Source of the DNA: Nitrospinota bacterium
Lineage (GTDB): Bacteria; Nitrospinota; Nitrospinia; UBA9942
Length of the DNA: 8,783 nucleotides
Assembly: GCA_016200365.1 (NCBI GenBank)
Contig: JACQEW010000259.1
Span: 1 to 8,783 of the forward strand
Direction of reading: 5' to 3'
The number at the start of each line of letters is the position of its first letter. Position 1 is the first letter of the stretch. This document shows, piece after piece, positions 1-5,841 of this stretch. The position numbers were made by a program, and so were the translations under genes. The notes below the pieces were generated by a model, which worked only from the letters and a program-made list of their open reading frames with translations, ran no database searches and had not been told where the DNA came from.

Positions 1-365
1 CGGCTGAAAAAGTCTTCAAAATACCTGCGGGTGAAGGTGTTAATGCCGAGGCTGTATTCAGGGGTAAGGTGGGGGAGAGGCTTCCTTTTTCGAGAATCAA
101 TTTCTTTTGCTGCAATTCCAAGATAATGGAAAAAGGTAGGGATGTCGTTATCTCCTTCATCTACCTGATACAATATACAAGGGAGTTTACGGGATTCTAT
201 GTAACTGCCGATTAAAGTGGTCTTGCCTGCACCAGGAGGACCGCATATCCAGATTGCCTTGCCAGTGCGGTTATTATCTATAAGACGGAATAATCTCTTC
301 CTCGGAAAAACTCTGGCAATACTCGGACGGGTGATTTTTGCAGGAGAGATTATCTGTCTTTTCAT
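1..365 (-). CDS. MalT/AfsR-like STAND ATPase regulator, N-terminal part (cut by window edge)
   Basis: Reading from an ATG at 365 leftward gives an open frame of 121 codons with no stop before the window edge, so only the N-terminus is visible. Residues 9-30 (start KITRPSIARVF, then PRKRLFRLID) match the usual opening of MalT-like ATP-binding regulators. A Walker A motif GPPGAGKT lies at about residues 42-49. The stretch YQVDEGDNDIPTFFHYL (67-83) resembles the conserved region after Walker A in MalT and BTAD-type proteins. Such STAND ATPases usually carry a C-terminal TPR-like region plus a LuxR-type HTH or an OmpR-like/BTAD DNA-binding domain, and switch on transcription when bound to ligand and ATP. 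Which output domain this one has cannot be seen. A ribosome binding site AAAGGA precedes the start by about 6 nt, inside a 12-bp palindrome TCCTTTAAAGGA (372-383). A TATAAT (complement of 385-390) may be its -10. Confidence 0.8.
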   Translation of the reverse strand, partial: MKRQIISPAKITRPSIARVFPRKRLFRLIDNNRTGKAIWICGPPGAGKTTLIGSYIESRKLPCILYQVDEGDNDIPTFFHYLGIAAKEIDSRKRKPLPHLTPEYSLGINTFTRRYFEDFFS

Positions 366-390
366 CTAAAATCCTTTAAAGGAAATTATA

Positions 391-481
391 AACGCAAAGA
401 CGCAAAGATTAAAACAAAGACGCAAAGTCTATCTGCATTTTTTCTTTGCGACCTTTCTTCTCTTCTTAGCGTCTTTGCGTT
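391..481. repeat. 91-bp imperfect palindrome built from AACGCAAAGACGC units
   Basis: The outer 13-bp arms are perfect: AACGCAAAGACGC at 391-403 and GCGTCTTTGCGTT at 469-481. An inner pair CGCAAAG (421-427) and CTTTGCG (444-450) extends the symmetry, and the CGCAAAG word recurs along the left arm (401-407, 421-427). This ACGCAAAGACGCAAAG type of repeat is found between genes in many environmental bacterial genomes. It lies between the tldD stop and the ATPase start, where a folded transcript could end or attenuate the leftward tldD message. There is no adjacent transposase. Confidence 0.8.
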
Positions 482-515
482 AAAAATCAGGTTTTTGTTC
501 TGGTAAAATCAGTTA

Positions 516-1898
516 CTAAGTTTTTGTCCCCCCGACTATTATCTTAGGTATCCGCAATGTCGGCTGGGCGTCGGAGACAGGGGCGCCTTGACCGTCTTTA
601 CCGCATGTCCCTATACTGAAGCCGAGGTCGTTCCCGACCATATCTATTCCTTTTAGCACCTCCGGTCCATTCCCTGTCAATGTAGCGCCTCTCACAGGCT
701 GTCTTACTTTGCCATCCTCTATCAAATACCCTTCGCTCACTTCAAACACAAAATCCCCGTTGACTATATTGACCTCTCCGCCCCCCATCTTTTTTACAAA
801 GAGTCCTTTTTTAACGGATTCTACGATTTCGGCAGGATTCATTTTGCCGGGGGCTATAAGGGTATTTGTCATCCTCGGTATTGGACGGTATTTGTAAGAC
901 ATCCTCCTGCCATTCCCTGTTGAAGACCTTCCCTCTTTCATTGCACTCAGCCTGTCATACATAAACTGTTTCAATACCCCCTCCTCTACAAGAACAGTCC
1001 TCTGCGAAGCCGTCCCCTCGTCATCGAATCTGAAAGACCCCCTTTTATTGGGGAGCGTGCCGTCATCAACTACAGTAATAAGCTGAGAGGCTATCTTTTC
1101 TCCAAGTCTCTTTGAATAAACAGACAACCCCTGCTGTATGAAATCTCCTTCCAGACCATGCCCTATTGCCTCATGTATCATAGTTCCACCTGCATCACTT
1201 GATAGGACAACAGCCATTTCACCGGCAGGCGCCTTTTCCGCCTCGAGCATCATAATTGCCCTCGATGCAGCGGTCTTTGCTATCTTTTCTGGAGTCTCGT
1301 TATCGAAAAGCTCAAAGCCCATGAATCCGCCTGCTGACTCATACCCTGTCTGAATTGTCATGCCGTCCGATGCAACAACATGAACCAAAAAGACAATACC
1401 TGTCCTCTCATCTCCTGTCTGCTCGCCCTTTGAGTTTGCTACTACCACATTTCTTGTCCCGTCCTGATACATAACCTTTACCTGCCTTATCCTTTTATCA
1501 AAGCCCCTTGCCGCTTCATTGGCAGCCTTGACCTTTTCAATCTTTTTACCTGCTGCAATTTCATTAATCGGTTTTAATATTGGAAAATCAATCTGCGGTT
1601 TCTTTACGGACATATCGAATACAACATCCCCATTACCGCCCGCAGCGCTCCTCACACTTTTTGCCAGGGCAATCAAAGATTTCTCGTCAATATTATTCGT
1701 ATATGCGTATGCAGTCCTCTTATCATATATCAGCCTTAAACCTGCGCCCAAATCCCTGCCGCTTATGACCTGCTCTATTTTATTGTCCTCGCATACTATA
1801 CTTGCAGAGGCTGAATCTTCTATGAACAACTCTGCCATCTCCCCGCCATTCGATAATGTTTCTTTCAATACCTTCTTTATAACGGATTGTTCAAGCAT
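516..1898 (-). CDS. tldD: TldD family metalloprotease
   Basis: The 460-aa protein belongs to the TldD/PmbA (peptidase U62) family. It carries the metal-binding HEXXXH motif HEAIGH at residues 242-247, followed by GLEGDF, the typical TldD version. The C-terminal signature GTCGKDGQGAPV contains Cys432, near the usual family C-terminus, and the length is close to that of known TldD proteins, so it looks intact. In Enterobacteria TldD works with TldE (PmbA) as a heterodimeric cytosolic protease that degrades unfolded peptides, matures microcin B17 and affects CcdA antitoxin stability. No pmbA is visible here. The ATG at 1896-1898 is preceded by AGAGGG about 7-9 nt upstream. The gene is probably cotranscribed with the DUF4911-like gene 80 bp upstream; the gap is filled by a palindromic repeat. 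Assignment to TldD rather than PmbA rests on the intact HEXXXH motif. Confidence 0.95.
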   Translation of the reverse strand: MLEQSVIKKVLKETLSNGGEMAELFIEDSASASIVCEDNKIEQVISGRDLGAGLRLIYDKRTAYAYTNNIDEKSLIALAKSVRSAAGGNGDVVFDMSVKKPQIDFPILKPINEIAAGKKIEKVKAANEAARGFDKRIRQVKVMYQDGTRNVVVANSKGEQTGDERTGIVFLVHVVASDGMTIQTGYESAGGFMGFELFDNETPEKIAKTAASRAIMMLEAEKAPAGEMAVVLSSDAGGTMIHEAIGHGLEGDFIQQGLSVYSKRLGEKIASQLITVVDDGTLPNKRGSFRFDDEGTASQRTVLVEEGVLKQFMYDRLSAMKEGRSSTGNGRRMSYKYRPIPRMTNTLIAPGKMNPAEIVESVKKGLFVKKMGGGEVNIVNGDFVFEVSEGYLIEDGKVRQPVRGATLTGNGPEVLKGIDMVGNDLGFSIGTCGKDGQGAPVSDAQPTLRIPKIIVGGTKT

Positions 1899-1918
1899 AT
1901 ATGCCCTCTAAAAAATCC

Positions 1919-2003
1919 CCCCTCACCTTAATCCTCTCCCCTCAGGAGAGAGGAGACAAAGAAGTAATACCTCTCCCCTCAGGGGAGAGGGCAGGGTGAG
2001 GGG
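1919..2003. repeat. Composite CCCCTCACC / CTCTCCCCT palindromic repeat
   Basis: The outer inverted arms are CCCCTCACC (1919-1927) and GGTGAGGGG (1995-2003). Inside are two copies of a CTCTCCCCTCAGG-type hairpin. The right copy is a perfect palindrome with 10-bp arms CCTCTCCCCT (1970-1979) and AGGGGAGAGG (1981-1990) around a single C. The left copy (about 1933-1953) is a degenerate version. This CCCCTCACCCTAACCCTCTCCCCT-type sequence is a familiar interspersed repeat in many bacterial genomes. It lies between the DUF4911-like gene and tldD and overlaps the 3' end of the former, supplying its last codons and stop. Confidence 0.85.
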
Positions 2004-2251
2004 TGATTATCTTCAGATACTATCTCCAATTGAATCTCTTTCTTCAATTCCTCTAAAATCCTCTTCACCTCTGAAACAAAATATGGGGACGCAAGCACTT
2101 CAATCAGAGACTCCCATCTGTCTATAGTCCTCATAACAGCGAGGTTATCGTAGGACTCAAAGATACCATTGAGATATACAATATCCTCCCTCCTTACTTT
2201 AACCACAATCCTGTAGGCATCGCCGTAATCTATCTGTAAATCCTTCTCCAT
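1979..2251 (-). CDS. DUF4911-like small protein with repeat-derived C-terminus
   Basis: The 90-aa soluble protein has an alternating strand/helix pattern (RIVVKVRREDIVYLNGIF, then IDRWESLIEVLASP, then a long charged helix ending EIQLEIV). This resembles the DUF4911 family of short proteins found next to varied genes in Nitrospirota and Deltaproteobacteria; its function is unknown. The family match is from memory of its shape, so it is tentative. The last residues, HPSPCPLP and the TGA stop, are encoded by the interspersed palindrome at 1919-2003, so the native end was probably around EIVSEDN. No other in-frame start lies between an upstream stop and the ATG at 2249-2251. The only AAGGA is about 25 nt upstream, so translation initiation may be weak. 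It likely forms an operon with tldD. Confidence 0.75.
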   Translation of the reverse strand: MEKDLQIDYGDAYRIVVKVRREDIVYLNGIFESYDNLAVMRTIDRWESLIEVLASPYFVSEVKRILEELKKEIQLEIVSEDNHPSPCPLP

Positions 2252-2281
2252 ATTTTGTTTTGACTTTTTACGAGTTCCTTA

Positions 2282-2311
2282 ACTATAGCCTATAAAAAAG
2301 AGGCATGTCAA
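2282..2311 (-). promoter_or_regulatory. Sigma70-like promoter for the DUF4911-like gene and tldD
   Basis: On the minus strand TTGACA (complement of 2306-2311) is followed after 18 nt by TATAGT (complement of 2282-2287). The -35 is a perfect match and the -10 matches TATAAT at 5 of 6 positions. It lies about 30 bp upstream of the ATG at 2251, which fits a short leader. It is divergent from the promoter at 2353-2381. Confidence 0.65.
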
Positions 2312-2352
2312 GACATACAAGAATTCAAAGGCTAAAAAGGCTAAAAATTCTA

Positions 2353-2381
2353 TTGACATAAGGTCTAATAAGGATTAGAGT
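2353..2381 (+). promoter_or_regulatory. Sigma70-like promoter for the radical SAM-STAS gene, with internal palindrome
   Basis: TTGACA (2353-2358) is followed after 17 nt by TAGAGT (2376-2381), matching the -10 consensus at 4 of 6 positions. Between and over these boxes lies a perfect inverted repeat TCTAAT-AAGG-ATTAGA (2364-2379), well placed for a repressor to block polymerase. The leader to the ATG at 2473 would be about 85 nt and include the palindrome at 2403-2456. Confidence 0.55.
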
Positions 2382-2402
2382 TAATAAATAATAGCATTAC
2401 CC

Positions 2403-2456
2403 TTAACAACCCCCTTAGTCTCCCTTTGTTAAGGGGGAATTAAAGGGGGTTGTTAA
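2403..2456. repeat. TTAACAACCCCCTT palindromic repeat in the leader of the radical SAM gene
   Basis: The left arm TTAACAACCCCCTTA (2403-2417) pairs with TAAAGGGGGTTGTTAA (2441-2456) with one extra A. The middle also contains CCCTTTGTTAAGGG, giving nested symmetry. This AACCCCCTT...AAGGGGGTT repeat is a common type of interspersed palindrome. It ends only a few bases before the AGGAGG ribosome binding site (2460-2465), so a folded leader could influence access to that site. Confidence 0.8.
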
Positions 2457-2472
2457 TTTAGGAGGATTTTAG

Positions 2473-4245
2473 ATGAAATTGGTATTGATTTCACCGGCTG
2501 AAACAGATATTTACATGAAGCATTCAAAGAGCGAGGCAAGGTCTTTCTGGTTCGCCCGTTTGAGCCTCACTATGGTAGCTGCACTCACACCAAAGGACAT
2601 TGATGTTTCGATAATTGACGAAAATATTGATAATGTAAACTTTGAGGCAGATGTAGATATGGTTGGAATAACGGTAATGACCGCCCATGCGACGAGGGCA
2701 TACGAAATATCCAGGAAATTCAGGGACAGGGGCGTTAAGGTTGTCCTTGGAGGGATACATCCCACTGCCGTACCCGATGAGGCGATGCAGCATGCGGATG
2801 CTGTTGTCGCCGGCGAGGCAGAGGGGATATGGCAGGATGTGATTGAAGATTTTAAAAATGGCAGCTTAAAAAGACTGTACAGGGCAGCCAAGCCTGCCAG
2901 TCTTATAAATCTCCCTCATCCGAGGAGAGACCTTTTAAATATAAAGGCATATAATATTGGGAATACTGTCCAGACTACAAGGGGATGTCCTTTCTCATGC
3001 GAATTCTGCTCGGTAACTGATTTCTTTGGAAGGAGCTACAGGCAGAGACCGGTAGACGAGGTAATCAAAGAGGTTGAGCTTATAGATCGCAAGTTTGTTG
3101 CCTTTGTAGATGACAATATTGCAGGGAATCCCAAATATGCGAAGGAACTCTTTAGAAGGCTTGCACCATTAAAAATACAGTGGGGGAGTCAGGCAAGCCT
3201 TACAATGACAAAAGACCCTGAGCTGCTTAAGCTGGCTCAGGAGAGCGGCTGCAGAGGGATGTTTGTAGGCATAGAAACATTATCTCCCGATAATTTGGCA
3301 CAGATAAACAAGACCTTCAATAAGGTGGAAAATTATGAGGATGCCATAAAAAAATTCCATGACCACGGTATCTCTATTACTGCCAGCATTATATTCGGTT
3401 TTGATAATGACGATGAAGGGGTATTTGAAAGGACAATAAGGTTCCTCGAGAAAAATAAGATTGACCTCGCTACATTTTACATACTGACCCCTCTCCCCGG
3501 TACCGTCTGGTCAAAAAAAATGGAAGCGGAAGGTAGAATTATAGAGAGGGACTGGGCAAAATATAACGGCGGGCATGTTCTTTTCAAGCCTAAGAACATA
3601 AGCCCGGAAAGACTCCAGGAAGGATATTGGTGGGCGTTTCACCAGTTTTATTCGATTTCTTCTGTTTTAAAGAGGGCATTTAATTTTGAACAGCCCAATA
3701 TTTTAAATACCCTGCTTTTAAATACAGGCTTCAGACGAATGGTAAAACGGGTCATTCCCGAAGGAGGGCTGTCCCCCTTATCCGGTCTCCTTAACAGGCT
3801 CAACAAAACCATACCCACTACACCTACTGAAAACCTGATACCCCATGCGATAGAGATAGTTAAGGACAGGGCTCATGATGCAATGGATAAAATTGACCAT
3901 TTTCTAAAGGTCAAGATAAGAAAGATTGAAAAATTGCAAACACTGCTGATTGATTTGGAAGGGGTTCTGGACAAAATTACCGCAAAGAAATTAAGGAAAA
4001 AGATATTAAAGGCAGTCAATGAGGGGAGGCTCGATATTGGGCTTGATTTTAAAAATGTGAGCCATATTACCCCGACCGCCCTAAATATACTGTTTGACAA
4101 AAAGATAGGCTTTGTTCTTGAGAAATACAGAATAAAGATAAGACTCTACAATATCGAGGCTTCAATCAGGGGTCTTGTCGTTGAGCTGATAAGCGGGATG
4201 AATATGCATTTTGAGATATGTGAGACTACTCCAGCAATCGCCTGA
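2473..4245 (+). CDS. B12-binding radical SAM protein with C-terminal STAS-like domain
   Basis: The 590-aa protein has three parts. Residues 1-130 look like a cobalamin-binding Rossmann domain (DMVGITVMTAHATRAYEI, then VVLGGIHPTAVPDEA and VAGEAEG). This is the form found in BchE/HpnJ/HpnP-like class B radical SAM enzymes, which often lack the classical DxHxxG histidine motif. Residues about 165-385 are the radical SAM core with the 4Fe-4S cysteines Cys172, Cys176 and Cys179 in TTRGCPFSCEFCSVTDFFG. After a linker and a charged helix, residues about 488-582 read as a STAS domain (LLIDLEGVLD, LDIGLDFKNVSHITPTALNIL), with Thr535 at the position of the phosphorylated serine of SpoIIAA-type proteins. 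The enzyme may be a methylase or rearrangement enzyme; the substrate is unknown. The start is fixed by AGGAGG 7 nt upstream. It stands alone on the plus strand between divergent and convergent neighbours. Radical SAM is sure; STAS is strong but by eye. Confidence 0.9.
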   Translation: MKLVLISPAETDIYMKHSKSEARSFWFARLSLTMVAALTPKDIDVSIIDENIDNVNFEADVDMVGITVMTAHATRAYEISRKFRDRGVKVVLGGIHPTAVPDEAMQHADAVVAGEAEGIWQDVIEDFKNGSLKRLYRAAKPASLINLPHPRRDLLNIKAYNIGNTVQTTRGCPFSCEFCSVTDFFGRSYRQRPVDEVIKEVELIDRKFVAFVDDNIAGNPKYAKELFRRLAPLKIQWGSQASLTMTKDPELLKLAQESGCRGMFVGIETLSPDNLAQINKTFNKVENYEDAIKKFHDHGISITASIIFGFDNDDEGVFERTIRFLEKNKIDLATFYILTPLPGTVWSKKMEAEGRIIERDWAKYNGGHVLFKPKNISPERLQEGYWWAFHQFYSISSVLKRAFNFEQPNILNTLLLNTGFRRMVKRVIPEGGLSPLSGLLNRLNKTIPTTPTENLIPHAIEIVKDRAHDAMDKIDHFLKVKIRKIEKLQTLLIDLEGVLDKITAKKLRKKILKAVNEGRLDIGLDFKNVSHITPTALNILFDKKIGFVLEKYRIKIRLYNIEASIRGLVVELISGMNMHFEICETTPAIA

Positions 4246-4249
4246 CTAC

Positions 4250-4272
4250 CCGCACATAAGGTTTATGTGCGG
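4250..4272 (+). terminator. Hairpin after the radical SAM-STAS gene
   Basis: CCGCACATAA (4250-4259) and TTATGTGCGG (4263-4272) form a perfect 10-bp stem with a 3-nt loop, starting 5 nt after the TGA stop. Only a short T-poor tail (TAATTCTT) follows, so it is an imperfect intrinsic terminator that may act together with the hairpins immediately downstream. Confidence 0.6.
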
Positions 4273-4275
4273 TAA

Positions 4276-4348
4276 TTCTTGCTGGTTCAGGCTTGTAGCC
4301 TGAACCATAAATTTAAAGGTTCAATCTTCAAGATTGAACCAGCAAGAA
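4276..4348. repeat. BIME-like double hairpin inside a 14-bp outer inverted repeat
   Basis: The outer arms are TTCTTGCTGGTTCA (4276-4289) and TGAACCAGCAAGAA (4335-4348), perfect over 14 bp. Inside are two strong hairpins: GGTTCAGGCT (4284-4293) with AGCCTGAACC (4297-4306), and GGTTCAATCTT (4318-4328) with AAGATTGAACC (4330-4340). The outer stem and the two inner hairpins share bases, so they are alternative folds. The GGTTCAGGCT-TGT-AGCCTGAACC unit resembles REP-type elements mobilised by RAYT transposases; none is in the window. It lies between convergent genes and could stop transcription from either side. Confidence 0.8.
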
Positions 4349-4391
4349 AAATAACGGAAGTGAGAAAAAAGGGTTTTTGCAGGACACTCAG

Positions 4392-4868
4392 TCAATACAT
4401 ATAATTCCTGTAATACTTATTCGTTTCATTCAATACCAGCACAGCAGCGCCTGTTATTATTTCTTTCAGGTTGTCCCCTTCCGGAAGCTCAAGCATCTTC
4501 GCCAGCATCTCATCCTTTTCTTTATTCATATCCTCTACAATCGCGTGCATCCTGCTTAAATCTATCCTGTCGTTATTCAGGGCATTTCTATACATCTCAA
4601 GGGTGGCAAAAAGCCTCTCCACCGAGTTGATTGCATTCTTTCTCATCACCTGAAACCCTGTCGCTTCATTACCCTTTAAAAGATGCTGAATTACTGCTGT
4701 ATATTGTTTAATCTCTCCTGTCTCAATCCCCTGTTTGGCTGCCTTTGCCTCTTCCAGAAACTTTTCAAAGCCTTTGCCCTCATTTTTTTTAACCTTGTCG
4801 GCAGAATTCGGCTGAACCTCTGAAGATGGCGCAATATTCTTTATTGAATTATCCAATTTAATCTTCAT
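4392..4868 (-). CDS. Uncharacterised helical cytosolic protein
   Basis: I do not recognise this 158-aa protein. It has no signal peptide or membrane segment. Residues 1-30 are polar and probably disordered (many K, N, S, E). The rest is predicted helical: GFEKFLEEAKAAKQGIE, a middle helix with Asn-Glu-rich turns, RLFATLEMYRNAL, and MNKEKDEMLAKMLEL. It ends in a less charged stretch IITGAAVLVLNETNKYYRNYMY. The layout resembles small flagellar or secretion accessory/chaperone-like proteins, but this is only an impression. The ATG at 4866-4868 has a strong ribosome binding site CAGGAGG about 8 nt upstream, and its own promoter lies at 4928-4956. It follows larB by 178 bp and converges with the radical SAM gene. 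Confidence 0.85.
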   Translation of the reverse strand: MKIKLDNSIKNIAPSSEVQPNSADKVKKNEGKGFEKFLEEAKAAKQGIETGEIKQYTAVIQHLLKGNEATGFQVMRKNAINSVERLFATLEMYRNALNNDRIDLSRMHAIVEDMNKEKDEMLAKMLELPEGDNLKEIITGAAVLVLNETNKYYRNYMY

Positions 4869-4927
4869 TTTTTATTCCTCCTGTAAATATATCGGCTGAT
4901 TGGCGGCATGTCTTTAGCTGTTAATTT

Positions 4928-4956
4928 ATAATATAATTATAATTTAAAAATGTCAA
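4928..4956 (-). promoter_or_regulatory. Sigma70-like promoter for the 158-aa protein gene
   Basis: On the minus strand TTGACA (complement of 4951-4956) is followed after 17 nt by TATTAT (complement of 4928-4933), a 5 of 6 match to the -10 consensus, in a very AT-rich stretch. The leader to the ATG at 4868 would be about 50 nt. Its presence suggests the gene is not simply the last member of the larB transcript. Confidence 0.65.
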
Positions 4957-5046
4957 TACAGTGTTATTGCTTGCGTGATTGCCTGAGCATGCCTTTCCAT
5001 AATAAATTTCAGTATATTTTGATACTCTGACGCTTTGGCGCTTTAT

Positions 5047-5796
5047 TTAGTCTCCCAGCATATTAATCCTGTGTGCCAGACAGCCTGCGCCGAAGCCGTT
5101 GTCAATATTAACTACTGCCACTCCGGCAGCGCAGCTATTAAGCATGGATAAAAGGGCAGATATTCCCCCAAAGCTTGCGCCATAGCCGATGCTCGTAGGG
5201 ACTGCTATTACAGGTTTATCCACCAATCCTCCCACTACACTTGCAAGTGCACCGTCCATGCCTGCTACTACCACAATCACCCTTGCAGCCATGAACCTCT
5301 CTCTTTTATCCAGAAGCCTGTGTATGCCTGCCACGCCTACATCATATACCCTCTCCACCTTGCTCCCCATAGTCTCTGCTGTAACCGCAGCCTCCTCTCC
5401 TACAGGTATATCGGATGTCCCCGCAGTAGCCACCAGCACCATCCCTTTAAGTTTCTTTGTTTTGTTTTTTATGACAATAGTCCTTGCATCTTTATTATAC
5501 TCAGCCCTCTTATCAATCTTTCTTACTTTTTTAAATATTTCTGGAGCAGCCCTTGTTGCCAGTATATCAGAGCCTTTTTTGAGCATTCTCTCTATTATAG
5601 TTTTTATCTGCTGAATCGTCTTACCTTCACAGTATATAACCTCTGGAAACCCCTGCCTTATACCTCTGTGGTGGTCTACACTGGCAAAGCCGAGGTCTTC
5701 ATAAGGCAGGTGTCTGAGCATCTCAATTGCCTTCTCAGTGGTAACTTTTCGATTATATATATCGGTTACTATTTTCTTTAAATCAGAGCGGTTCAT
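5047..5796 (-). CDS. larB: Nickel-pincer cofactor biosynthesis carboxylase/hydrolase LarB
   Basis: The 249-aa protein matches LarB over its full length. It has the N-terminal helical region with DHHRGIRQGFPEVIYCEGKT (41-60), then the PurE-like core with ATAGTSDIPVGEEAA (123-137), VVAGMDGALASVVGGLV (176-192), VPTSIGYGASFGG (199-211) and LNSCAAG (219-225). Cys222 corresponds to the cysteine that forms a transient adduct with the pyridinium ring in Lactiplantibacillus LarB. LarB carboxylates nicotinic acid adenine dinucleotide at C5 and hydrolyses it, giving pyridinium-3,5-biscarboxylic acid mononucleotide, the first step to the nickel-pincer nucleotide used by lactate racemase and related LarA-type enzymes. 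Older annotations call it an AIR carboxylase (PurE-like); the N-terminal region argues against a purine role. The start has AAAGGAC about 9 nt upstream. larC, larE and larA are not in the window. Confidence 0.93.
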   Translation of the reverse strand: MNRSDLKKIVTDIYNRKVTTEKAIEMLRHLPYEDLGFASVDHHRGIRQGFPEVIYCEGKTIQQIKTIIERMLKKGSDILATRAAPEIFKKVRKIDKRAEYNKDARTIVIKNKTKKLKGMVLVATAGTSDIPVGEEAAVTAETMGSKVERVYDVGVAGIHRLLDKRERFMAARVIVVVAGMDGALASVVGGLVDKPVIAVPTSIGYGASFGGISALLSMLNSCAAGVAVVNIDNGFGAGCLAHRINMLGD

Positions 5797-5841
5797 ATTA
5801 TTTTTGTCCTTTACTAATCAATTATACGGAGATATGCCTTA

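Noticed and set aside
391..481. CRISPR-like array from repeated CGCAAAG words.
   Set aside because: The words are short, irregularly spaced and arranged as an inverted repeat; there are no regular repeat-spacer units and no cas gene.
1138..1911. Plus-strand open frames opposite tldD (1138-1353, 1519-1911, 1580-1768).
   Set aside because: They are antisense shadows of the clear TldD coding sequence, lack ribosome binding sites and have low-complexity, Ser/Pro/Ile-rich translations.
2511..2891. Minus-strand frames opposite the radical SAM gene.
   Set aside because: The plus-strand frame encodes recognisable B12-binding and radical SAM motifs; the opposite frames show no domain and no start signals.
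4357..4380. A-tract/T-tract (AAAAAAGGGTTTTT) as a terminator for the 158-aa gene.
   Set aside because: It has no GC-rich stem; the nearby hairpins at 4250-4348 are better candidates for termination.
4377..4653. Plus-strand frames opposite the 158-aa protein gene.
   Set aside because: No ribosome binding site and no recognisable sequence; the minus-strand gene has a strong promoter and ribosome binding site.
5011..5026. AGTAT-ATTTTG-ATACT inverted repeat after larB.
   Set aside because: The arms are only 5 bp and AT-rich, with no T-tract after them on the coding side, so it is not a convincing terminator or operator.
5189..5781. Plus-strand frames of 141 and 153 codons opposite larB.
   Set aside because: The minus strand encodes full-length LarB with all its motifs; the plus frames are rich in Ser, Thr and Ile as expected from antisense reading.
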